From UBA2834 sp963623365 (GTDB lineage Bacteria > Patescibacteriota > Saccharimonadia > Saccharimonadales > Saccharimonadaceae): a stretch of 64,000 bases of DNA. The DNA is taken from assembly GCA_963623365.1 (NCBI GenBank), contig CAVFJY010000003.1, positions 27,172 through 91,171 on the forward strand. Reading direction: 5' to 3'. Position numbers and translations under genes: made by a program. The notes below the pieces were generated by a model. That model saw nothing but the letters and a program-made list of their open reading frames with translations, was not told the origin of the DNA and made no database searches. This document shows, piece after piece, positions 52,953 to 60,806 of this stretch; position 1 is the stretch's first letter, and every line of letters begins with the position of its first letter.

Positions 52953-52961
52953 GAGTGCTAG
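52935..52961. promoter_or_regulatory. CIRCE operator at clpP
   Basis: TTGGCACTC - GCAAGTCAA - GAGTGCTAG: one compensating change per arm from consensus (G:C-type end differences), and the same 9-base spacer as the clpC copy. Confidence 0.88.
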
Positions 52962-52978
52962 TCGGACGGATTCAATCT

Positions 52979-54091
52979 TTATTCAGGCTCCTGCGTCTGG
53001 ATCTTAGCGCGACTGTCCATGCGGCCATAGAGCTGTTGCTGGTGTTCGAGCAATTCATTATAAGCCTGTGCCTTGGCATTATACGTATCAATTAGCTGAT
53101 TGAGCGTTTCTAGGTCTGAATCAAGCTGAGTCTCACGCTGCTTCAGCGACCGGTAGCGCGATTCGTTATAATAGCCCAATTCAACCTGCGTATTATGATA
53201 TTCGACATCCGTATTATATTGCTCTAGCTCTTGGCGAAACTGCGTGCGCTTGGCATCCAATTCCGCATAGAGCGTATCTATCTCAGCTTTACCAGCTTCA
53301 ATTTGCGCCGTCAACTTGTCGATTGTGTCATGATATTGATCATAAAAGTCCACAATGACGTCTTGGTCGGCAAAATAGCTGGCGTAATGACTTCGCAGCG
53401 ACGCGCTTAAATCCTGATAATGCACGCACTGACCAATGAGCGAATGTAGCTCGGTATAATATTGATCCTCGCTGTAGCTAGACATATAATCGCCGAAATC
53501 AGCCTGATGTGCTTGATAATAATTATTAAGTTCGGCATTTAAATTACTTCGCTCAATGCCGTTTAGGCGATTATAGATTGCATGTAGTAGCTCATGTGCA
53601 AGCACGGACTCCTTAATACCTTCGAGCTCATCGCTATGAATATCATAGATATAGATTCGATCATCACTAGGTAGAAAACAGCCCAGGGTCGTAATATTGC
53701 CCTCTTCATTGCCATCAAGACAATTGGCATTAAAATCATCGGCACTAGCAAAAGTCGGCTGCACGGCTTGCACGACTAAGTTACCGCGCCAGGTTAGATT
53801 GATTTTCTCAATCGTGCTAGCCATTTCGGGAGAAGGCGTATAATTTAGCCCGACAAAATAATCGCGAATAGCTTGGCCACAAATTAGCCAGGCAATAAAA
53901 GCTAGCGATAGCATAACGCAGATGATATCGATAAAAATAATGAGTGGTCGTGGCTTTTGTTTGGTTTTTTGAGACGCAGCTGGCGCTGCAGCAACAGGCA
54001 TAGCTGACACTGACGGAGCTGGCGTTGGTGAAATCGGCGCAGCTGACGTAGCGGCTGCATTAGCGTTTGGCGAAATAGGTAAATCGTTCAC
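52979..54091 (-). CDS. Membrane protein with HExxH motif and coiled coil, 370 aa
   Basis: Unrecognised putative metalloprotease. An Ala/Pro/Ser-rich N-terminus (1-45), one membrane helix (about 49-71), a domain with AHELLHAIYNRL (HELLH 166-170) and a candidate third ligand Glu187 in LNAELNNYY, then a long coiled coil (about 240-355). The catalytic part would face outside. Start is GTG 54091, with a TATAAT exactly 6 bases upstream that also abuts the clpC stop. Sitting between clpP and clpC suggests a link to protein quality control, but this is only context. Confidence 0.78.
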   Translation of the reverse strand: MNDLPISPNANAAATSAAPISPTPAPSVSAMPVAAAPAASQKTKQKPRPLIIFIDIICVMLSLAFIAWLICGQAIRDYFVGLNYTPSPEMASTIEKINLTWRGNLVVQAVQPTFASADDFNANCLDGNEEGNITTLGCFLPSDDRIYIYDIHSDELEGIKESVLAHELLHAIYNRLNGIERSNLNAELNNYYQAHQADFGDYMSSYSEDQYYTELHSLIGQCVHYQDLSASLRSHYASYFADQDVIVDFYDQYHDTIDKLTAQIEAGKAEIDTLYAELDAKRTQFRQELEQYNTDVEYHNTQVELGYYNESRYRSLKQRETQLDSDLETLNQLIDTYNAKAQAYNELLEHQQQLYGRMDSRAKIQTQEPE

Positions 54092-54097
54092 GCTTTT

Positions 54098-54103
54098 ATT
54101 ATA
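54098..54103 (-). promoter_or_regulatory. -10 of the leaderless HExxH gene
   Basis: TATAAT ending 6 bases before GTG 54091 and directly adjoining the clpC stop codon (54104-54106). Confidence 0.58.
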
Positions 54104-56575
54104 TTATTCTTTGGCCCGAGTAATCAAAAATTCACCTTTTTTAAAGTCGACTTTAGCAATGTCGCCTTTATCAAGTTTAGCCATTAGGATATAGTCGGCG
54201 AGCAAGCTCTCGAGGTCATCCTCAATTTCGCGGCGAAGTGGCCGCGCGCCATTTTTAGTATCGTAGCCCTTCTTGATTAGCTGTTTTTTGGCGGCATCGG
54301 TAAGTTGCAAACCAATCGATTTTTCGGCTAGACGCTTCTTCAAATCCTCAATCATGTTATTAAAGATGCGATCGACGTCTTTCTCGCTCAACGCGTTGAA
54401 GGTAATGATAGAGTCGAAGCGGTTAACTAGCTCGGGGCGCATAACTTTACGCAAAGCTTTCATCGCAGACTCGGCATTCGCAGCGTGTTCGGCAGCGAGC
54501 GACTTCGCGTCCTGCTTAGTCTTGGCGGCAAAGCCCATTTCGGACTCGCGATACATATCTTCGGCGCCGAGGTTACTAGTCAAAATCACGATAGCGTTAT
54601 TGAACTTGACCTTAGTGCCCTGCCCATCGGTCAGCGTGCCATCTTCAAGAATTTGCAACAAAATATTAAAAACATCAGGATGCGCTTTTTCAATTTCATC
54701 AAAGAGCACAACAGAATATGGATGTCGGCGAATTTGCTCCGTAAGTTTGCCGCCATCATCATAGCCAACATAGCCAGCCGGCGCGCCGACTAAACGGCTA
54801 ACATTATGTTTTTCGCCAAATTCGGACATATCGATTTTAATCAAGGAGTCTTCGCCACCAAAAACTTCACGAGCAATCACTTTGGCAAGTTCAGTCTTGC
54901 CGACGCCGGTTGGCCCCATAAAGATAAAAGAGCCAATTGGTCGGTGCGAATCAGCAATACCGGAACGACCGCGACGAATAGCCTTACTGACGGCTTTAAT
55001 CGCCTCGTCTTGGCCGATAATATTTTTACTAAGATATTTTTCGAGATTAACAAGAATTTCCTGCTCGGAGCCATGCACACGGCTGACTGGAATACCAGTT
55101 TTGAGACTAATTGCCGTAGCGAGGTCGTCCGAAGTAACACTCGGCGCGGTGTCGATATTTTTATTGGCCTTTTCGAGCTTTTTGATTTCTTCCTCAACTT
55201 GGGCGGCGCGAGTTTTATAGACGGCGGCTTTTTCATAATCTTCTTTTTCGGCCGCTTGCTCAATCTTACCCTGCAAGTCCGAAAGCTCAATCTTATATTT
55301 CTTGTAGGCGCTGCCACCTTTTTTATCTAATGTCACGCGCGCAATTGCACTCGCTTCGTCAATTACGTCAATCACCTTATCTGGCATAAAACGATCAGAG
55401 ATATAGCGCTGCGACAAAGTAATCGCCTCTTCGAGAATCTCATCAGAAATTACGACTTGATGATATTTTTCATAATGCTTTTTGATGCCCTTTAGGATAC
55501 GCAAAGTAATCGTTGGTGAAGGCTCATTCACGATGACAGTCTGGAAACGACGCGCCAATGCTTTATCTTTCTCGATATTCTTGCGATATTCGTCGAGCGT
55601 GGTGGCACCAATCAGTTTCATCGAATTACGCGCCAAGGCCGGTTTGAGAATATTCGCAGCGTCCATGCTACCTTCGGCCGAGCCGGCACCCGCAAGCAGA
55701 TGCAACTCATCGATAAAGAGAATCACCGATTCGTCACCAACGGCTTCGTCAATAATGCCTTTGATGCGCTCTTCGAATTCGCCGCGGAATTTGGTTCCTG
55801 CCACAACCGAACTAAGATCAACTTGGAAAATACGTTTGCCAATCAACATGCCGGGAACATCATTTTTGGCAATGCGCATGGCGAGCCCCTCAACAATAGC
55901 AGTCTTGCCAACGCCCGCTTCGCCAATCAATACAGGATTGGATTTAGTGCGGCGACAGAGGACGGTAACAGTACGCTCGATTTCTTGCTCGCGACCTATC
56001 ACCGTATCGAGCTTACCCTCCTTGGCAAGCATGGTGAGGTCGGTACCGAATTTAGAAAGAAAACGATAATTCTGACGCTTGCCAGCTTTGCGTTTCTGTT
56101 CTTCGACTTTCGCCTCGCTAGCTTGTTTTTCGACAAGCGTTTCGATATTGTCGGCGACCCGATCAAGATTTACGTCGAGCTGACTAAGCAGTACGCCCGC
56201 ACGAGAATTTGGCTGACGCACGAGGGCATAAACCATATGCTCAGTACCAATCATATCGAGGCCATTTTCGTGCGCAAAATTCATCGCCATGCGCAAAGTT
56301 AATACAGTCGCTTCCGAGAGCGACATCATCGCCATCGGCGCTGCTGGTACATCGACGGCCACTTTACCCTGCGCTCGCTCGAGCTGCTCAACATTAATGC
56401 CTTCGTCACGCAACACGCGCGCGCCGGTTGAGGTGTCTTGAGCAAGAATACCCATGAGTAGATGCTCGGTGCCCATATAGCCCTGATTGTAGCGCTTGCT
56501 ATACAAATCAGCTTTTTGCAGCGCAAACCGAGCATTTTCGCTCAAATGATTCATAACTTCACTAAATTCGTCCAT
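54104..56575 (-). CDS. clpC: AAA+ unfoldase ClpC
   Basis: Hsp100 unfoldase that feeds ClpP. 823 residues from the ATG at 56575, which has GAGGAG upstream; a frame-first ATG at 56617 lacks a site. Clp N-domain repeats (ALQKADLYSKRYNQGYMGTEHLLMGIL), first AAA with GEAGVGKT, a UVR-like coiled middle region (KIEQAAEKEDYEKAAVYKTRAAQ), second AAA with GPTGVGKTELAK, and the C-terminal small domain. A perfect CIRCE and promoter lie upstream. Confidence 0.95.
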   Translation of the reverse strand: MDEFSEVMNHLSENARFALQKADLYSKRYNQGYMGTEHLLMGILAQDTSTGARVLRDEGINVEQLERAQGKVAVDVPAAPMAMMSLSEATVLTLRMAMNFAHENGLDMIGTEHMVYALVRQPNSRAGVLLSQLDVNLDRVADNIETLVEKQASEAKVEEQKRKAGKRQNYRFLSKFGTDLTMLAKEGKLDTVIGREQEIERTVTVLCRRTKSNPVLIGEAGVGKTAIVEGLAMRIAKNDVPGMLIGKRIFQVDLSSVVAGTKFRGEFEERIKGIIDEAVGDESVILFIDELHLLAGAGSAEGSMDAANILKPALARNSMKLIGATTLDEYRKNIEKDKALARRFQTVIVNEPSPTITLRILKGIKKHYEKYHQVVISDEILEEAITLSQRYISDRFMPDKVIDVIDEASAIARVTLDKKGGSAYKKYKIELSDLQGKIEQAAEKEDYEKAAVYKTRAAQVEEEIKKLEKANKNIDTAPSVTSDDLATAISLKTGIPVSRVHGSEQEILVNLEKYLSKNIIGQDEAIKAVSKAIRRGRSGIADSHRPIGSFIFMGPTGVGKTELAKVIAREVFGGEDSLIKIDMSEFGEKHNVSRLVGAPAGYVGYDDGGKLTEQIRRHPYSVVLFDEIEKAHPDVFNILLQILEDGTLTDGQGTKVKFNNAIVILTSNLGAEDMYRESEMGFAAKTKQDAKSLAAEHAANAESAMKALRKVMRPELVNRFDSIITFNALSEKDVDRIFNNMIEDLKKRLAEKSIGLQLTDAAKKQLIKKGYDTKNGARPLRREIEDDLESLLADYILMAKLDKGDIAKVDFKKGEFLITRAKE

Positions 56576-56639
56576 CTTATCTCCTCTGGCAACGCCCTTT
56601 GCATTCAGCATATTCATCGGTTCGGCGTAGCTCTACTCT

Positions 56640-56668
56640 ATTGTATGCACTTAGCACTCGCAAGTCAA
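56640..56668 (-). promoter_or_regulatory. clpC promoter
   Basis: Minus-strand TTGACT (56663-56668, inside the CIRCE spacer), 17-base spacer, TACAAT (56640-56645). The leader is about 58 bases. Confidence 0.83.
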
Positions 56669-56677
56669 GAGTGCTAA
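56651..56677. promoter_or_regulatory. Perfect CIRCE operator at clpC
   Basis: TTAGCACTC - GCAAGTCAA - GAGTGCTAA, exact consensus for HrcA binding. Confidence 0.95.
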
Positions 56678-56743
56678 TTTAGATTTTGACTAGATTTTCA
56701 GCTGGTCTTGAATTATGACTGTTGTAATTTTTACAAATTTTAT

Positions 56744-56769
56744 GTATTTTTTACAACATTTCTGTGGAA
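56744..56769. repeat. 26-base direct repeat, copy 1
   Basis: GTATTTTTTACAACA followed by an 11-base segment ending CTGTGGAA; 24 of 26 positions match copy 2 at 56885-56910. It lies in the ligA-clpC spacer beside a TTGTAA-TTT-TTACAA inverted repeat (56722-56736). Confidence 0.55.
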
Positions 56770-56772
56770 AAA

Positions 56773-58767
56773 TTAGACGCCAAGCAATTCTAGGAATTTT
56801 TGTTCGTCAATTACCTCTGTTCCATACTTAGCGGCTTTGTCGAGTTTAGATTTTCCGGTATTATGTCCGGCAACCAAATATTTAGTATTTTTTACAACAG
56901 TACTGTGGAATTCTCCACCTTGCGCGCGGATTTTTTCGGCAGCCGCATCACGCCCCATCGAATCGAGCGTACCCGTCACCACAAAAGACAAACCATTCAG
57001 GCGGCCATGTGAAGTATCTTGATAGACCGGCGCCACGCCGAGGGCCTTGAGGTCATCGAGTAATTTGAGATTATCTTCATCGGCAAAGAAGGCAAGAATC
57101 GACTCGGCAACAATTTTACCAATCCCCGGCAGCTCGAGTAGCTCCGTCTCCGTTGTTTCACGCAAGGCATCAAATGACTTAAAGTGCGCCGCAAGGTCGA
57201 GCGCCGTTTGGCTACCGATATGACGAATGCCAATGGCAGTAATAAAGCGCGCAAGCGGTGGCTGTTTGCTAGCCTGAATATTATCGACTAGTTTATGCGC
57301 AGAAATTTCGGCGAAACGATCTAGTGCCTGAACTTGGGCGGCAGTAATTGTATAGAGGTCGGCAATGGAATTTATGAGTCCCGCATCAATCAACGCCTCG
57401 ACATTCTTTTCACCGAGACCCTCGATGTTGAGCGCGGGCTTACTGGCATAATATTCAATTGCGCGCTTCAAGATTTCGTTGGCATTACTGCCTTTGACGC
57501 GGTAAACAACTTCGCCGGCAGGACGCTCAAATTCAAGTTCAGGATATTGCTCATGTAGCGCTTGCTCATAATCATAGGGGATGGACTTACGCGGACGCAA
57601 TTCCGTAAGGACGCGATTGATTTGCGGAATAATATCGCCCGCTTTATAAATTACGACGGTATCACCGATGCGAACATCGAGGCGGGCAATCTCATCGGCA
57701 TTATGGAGTGAGGCATGTTTGACAGTTGTGCCAGCAACTTGCACGGGATCAAATACAGCAACAGGCGTAGCGGCGCCCGTGCGACCAATCGAAATAACAA
57801 TATCTTTAACAATGGTTGTCGCTTCTTCGGCAGGATATTTAAAAGCAATGGCGGCACGCGGTGTTTTACCAACAATGCCCAGCGCCTGATAGACTTTGCG
57901 GTCATTTACCTTAATCACGGCGCCGTCGGTGCCAAAAGGTAAATTCTGGCGCGTATCGCCGAGCGTGTTAATAAAATCCATCGTCTCGCGGAGCGTATGA
58001 TAAATGCGCTGCTGGCCAGAAATACGAAAGCCTAGTTCCTTGAGACGATTATATACATGCGCATTGGTATCGAGATTAGGTGCGACCATATCGTAGCCCA
58101 TAAATTTAAGCGGACGACTAGCGGCAACTTTGGGGTCGAGCTGGCGGATCGTGCCAGCAGCAAGATTGCGCGGATTGGCAAATTCGGGTTTGCCGAGCGC
58201 GCGCTGCTTCGCATTGAGCTGTTCAAAGTCCTGTTTAAAAATCACCACCTCGCCGCGCACCTCGGTGTGTTCGGTCTGCGGAATCGAAAGCGGTACGTTC
58301 TCGATCGTGCGCACATTCATCGTAACATCTTCACCGACTTTACCATCGCCGCGCGTAACCGCCTGCTTGAGCAGACCATCTTCATAAATCAGCGCCATGG
58401 CAAGGCCGTCCATTTTGATATCGACAAATAATTCTGGATTAATCGCGCCGAGTTTAGCGATACGGTCGAGCCAATCGCGCACTTCGGCCTCGAAAAAGAC
58501 GTCCGCAAGCGAAATCATGCGCTCGGCATGCGTGACTTTTTGGAATTTATCGAGAGCTTGACCAGCAACGCGCTGCGTCGGCGAATCAGGCGTAATTAAT
58601 TCGGGATATTTTTCCTCGAGCTGCGAGAGTTCATGTTTGAGACTATCCGCAGCCGCTTCAGACATGGTCGACTCATCGAGTACATGATAATGATAGCGAT
58701 AATCATTGATGAGTTCGCGTAACTTTGCCACCCGCTCGACGATATCGGACGGGATTTTAGTGCTCAT
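56773..58767 (-). CDS. ligA: NAD-dependent DNA ligase LigA
   Basis: Seals nicks in replication and repair. 664 residues: the Ia region (YRYHYHVLDE), adenylation domain with the catalytic KMDG lysine (VDIKMDGLA), OB fold, a zinc-finger position with no cysteines (EQYPELEFERPAGEVVYRVK, region 57440-57600), HhH domain (IEGLGEKN, ITAIGIRHIG) and BRCT. The entire protein has no cysteine; the family normally carries a Cys4 zinc finger. ATG 58767 overlaps the upstream stop by 11 bases. Confidence 0.95.
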   Translation of the reverse strand: MSTKIPSDIVERVAKLRELINDYRYHYHVLDESTMSEAAADSLKHELSQLEEKYPELITPDSPTQRVAGQALDKFQKVTHAERMISLADVFFEAEVRDWLDRIAKLGAINPELFVDIKMDGLAMALIYEDGLLKQAVTRGDGKVGEDVTMNVRTIENVPLSIPQTEHTEVRGEVVIFKQDFEQLNAKQRALGKPEFANPRNLAAGTIRQLDPKVAASRPLKFMGYDMVAPNLDTNAHVYNRLKELGFRISGQQRIYHTLRETMDFINTLGDTRQNLPFGTDGAVIKVNDRKVYQALGIVGKTPRAAIAFKYPAEEATTIVKDIVISIGRTGAATPVAVFDPVQVAGTTVKHASLHNADEIARLDVRIGDTVVIYKAGDIIPQINRVLTELRPRKSIPYDYEQALHEQYPELEFERPAGEVVYRVKGSNANEILKRAIEYYASKPALNIEGLGEKNVEALIDAGLINSIADLYTITAAQVQALDRFAEISAHKLVDNIQASKQPPLARFITAIGIRHIGSQTALDLAAHFKSFDALRETTETELLELPGIGKIVAESILAFFADEDNLKLLDDLKALGVAPVYQDTSHGRLNGLSFVVTGTLDSMGRDAAAEKIRAQGGEFHSTVVKNTKYLVAGHNTGKSKLDKAAKYGTEVIDEQKFLELLGV
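56885..56910. repeat. 26-base direct repeat, copy 2 (inside ligA)
   Basis: GTATTTTTTACAACA plus GTACTGTGGAA, within the BRCT-coding end of ligA. Confidence 0.55.
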
Positions 58768-59929
58768 CGTCAAGCATCCTGCGGTAGAAGAGATAGACGT
58801 AAGCAGCGAGATAAATCATCGTAAAGACGGTCATGACTTGGAGGCAGACGGAGGCAAATGGTACTTCGGCGAAGATATCGAAATTCTCTTTTAGTACTAA
58901 GTCGAGCCACATCAGCGGAATCATCACAAGCACCCAAATTACGGCAAGGAAGACGACACAAAAGACAATACGGATTATGAATTTAGTGCGGCGCCCTTGC
59001 AAAAGGTCGGTTGCGGCATGAACGGCGGTCATGGGATACATGCCTGGAACGGAGATGGCAACCAGTGCGGTGATTGAGACCGGCAGAAGATAGAGCGACA
59101 AAAGACCAAGCAGGCCACAAAAGAGCCAGAACAGGAAAGCATAGAGCGGCTGGTCAAGAAAGCCGGTAGTGGCGGCGGAAGAATAGACGACCGTACAGAA
59201 CAAAATCGGCAAGGCGTGTACGAAAATTAAGCCAACAATCACGAAGCTAGACATGAGCGGAGTCAGCGCATTAAAAATGCCGTCACGGAATTTTGGCTTA
59301 TTTCCCGCCATGAGATGACGCAGATAATAAATCGTGACCAACCAAGTTACAGCAAAGAAGAAAATCAGAAAAACCTGCTGAACTTCGGACATACCGTTAG
59401 TAAGGCCACCCGTCGTAATCGTCGAGACTAATAGAAGGCCAGATTTGGCGAGATGGCCCAGCACACCGCCATCTTCGCTGACGATTTCATAACTCTCTTC
59501 GAGGCTGTCCTGGACCGTGTCATAAGTCGCTTGGTCCATTAGACCAACGAAAATAATATTACAGACAACCGTAAAAATAAGCAGCAAACCAAACAACTTC
59601 CAGTTTTTAAAGAGAATCTTGAGCGTTGAAGTCGCATGCGCGACTAAGCCCGGCACGGCGAGCCCACGCTGATAATCCTCGCGATAGGATCGACGGAAGG
59701 AATGATGCAATTTGACGCGAGCGCGTTTTTTGTCCCAGACTTTTTCGCGCGAATCATAATAAGCCTCTTTGAAGCTCTTGCGCGGTTTACGTTCTTTGCG
59801 CGCTTTAGCTCGCTTAGTTTTCGAATTCCTTGTCTCGACGTCTGCGAGTGGGGCTGCTGGCTTCTTTTTCATATCCTTCTCTTGTTTAATGCTTGTTGGT
59901 TTAATATTTTGGCGCTTATTTCTTAGCAT
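58757..59929 (-). CDS. Polytopic membrane protein, 390 aa
   Basis: Unrecognised. A long Lys/Arg-rich cytoplasmic N-terminus (about 1-90), then six or so hydrophobic segments between residues 105 and 385. The layout recalls the membrane domain of glycerophosphodiesterase-like proteins, but no motif is decisive. The ATG at 59929 overlaps the htpX stop and has GAGAGG at fair spacing; ATG 59872 is the alternative. The gene overlaps ligA by 11 bases, so htpX, this gene and ligA form one operon. Confidence 0.78.
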   Translation of the reverse strand: MLRNKRQNIKPTSIKQEKDMKKKPAAPLADVETRNSKTKRAKARKERKPRKSFKEAYYDSREKVWDKKRARVKLHHSFRRSYREDYQRGLAVPGLVAHATSTLKILFKNWKLFGLLLIFTVVCNIIFVGLMDQATYDTVQDSLEESYEIVSEDGGVLGHLAKSGLLLVSTITTGGLTNGMSEVQQVFLIFFFAVTWLVTIYYLRHLMAGNKPKFRDGIFNALTPLMSSFVIVGLIFVHALPILFCTVVYSSAATTGFLDQPLYAFLFWLFCGLLGLLSLYLLPVSITALVAISVPGMYPMTAVHAATDLLQGRRTKFIIRIVFCVVFLAVIWVLVMIPLMWLDLVLKENFDIFAEVPFASVCLQVMTVFTMIYLAAYVYLFYRRMLDDEH

Positions 59930-60797
59930 TCTCGAGCCTCTCTATCCGCGCTTCGAGGGGCGGGTGAGTTGAGAATAATCGACTCAAAACAGATTTAGCG
60001 AGAGGGTTGGCGATATACATCGATTCAGTCGCAACATTTTGTTGATGCATTGGACGCGTATGAATTTCGAGTTTACGTAAAGCATTAATCATGTCGTCGG
60101 TGCTGCCAGTGATATTTGCCGAGGAGGCATCGGCGAGATATTCACGCTGACGCGAGATGCCCATCTGCACAAGGCTAGCAATGATTGGCGAAAGAATAAT
60201 CGTCAGAAAAGCAAAAAGCGCACCAATCGGCGAATTCTCTTCGCGATCACGTTTGCCATAGAGCAGAACGCGCATACCAAAATCGGACATCAAACCAACC
60301 ACGGCAACGAGACCAAAGACAATCATATTAATGCGAATGTCATAATTTTTGACATGCGAAAGCTCATGTCCCATTACGGCGGCCAGTTCATGGTTGTCCA
60401 TCACTTCGAACAGACCAGTGGTGGCAGCAATGCAAGCATGTTCGGGGTCACGACCAGTCGCGAAGGCATTTGGCGCATCATCGTTAATAATATAGAGCTT
60501 TGGCATAGGAATCTTGGCATTTTCGGCGAGCTCGCGCACGATTTGAAAGTAACGCGGGTCATCTTTTTCTTGCACTTCGCGTGCGCCAGCCGTACGAATA
60601 GCAATTTTATCGGCGTAAAAATATTGAAAGAGTGCGTAACCGGCGCTGATTAGCAAAAACCAAACCATAATCGAGAGGTTATTGTTGAGCCAAGCAAACA
60701 GTAAACCAATTAGTGTCACGAAAGCGACAAAAACTAGCATCAAAAGAATTGTAGTGCGTTTATTCTGCGCGATTTGTTTGCGCATGGAAACTGCCAT
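59916..60797 (-). CDS. htpX: Protease HtpX homolog
   Basis: Membrane zinc metalloprotease of family M48 for turnover of damaged membrane proteins. 293 residues: two N-terminal membrane helices (about 16-58), HELSH (144-148) with a downstream EYLAD motif supplying the third ligand, and two further hydrophobic stretches. A TATAAT ends 8 bases before the ATG and there is no Shine-Dalgarno, so the transcript is nearly leaderless. Confidence 0.92.
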   Translation of the reverse strand: MAVSMRKQIAQNKRTTILLMLVFVAFVTLIGLLFAWLNNNLSIMVWFLLISAGYALFQYFYADKIAIRTAGAREVQEKDDPRYFQIVRELAENAKIPMPKLYIINDDAPNAFATGRDPEHACIAATTGLFEVMDNHELAAVMGHELSHVKNYDIRINMIVFGLVAVVGLMSDFGMRVLLYGKRDREENSPIGALFAFLTIILSPIIASLVQMGISRQREYLADASSANITGSTDDMINALRKLEIHTRPMHQQNVATESMYIANPLAKSVLSRLFSTHPPLEARIERLENAKK

Positions 60798-60806
60798 ATA
60801 ACTATA

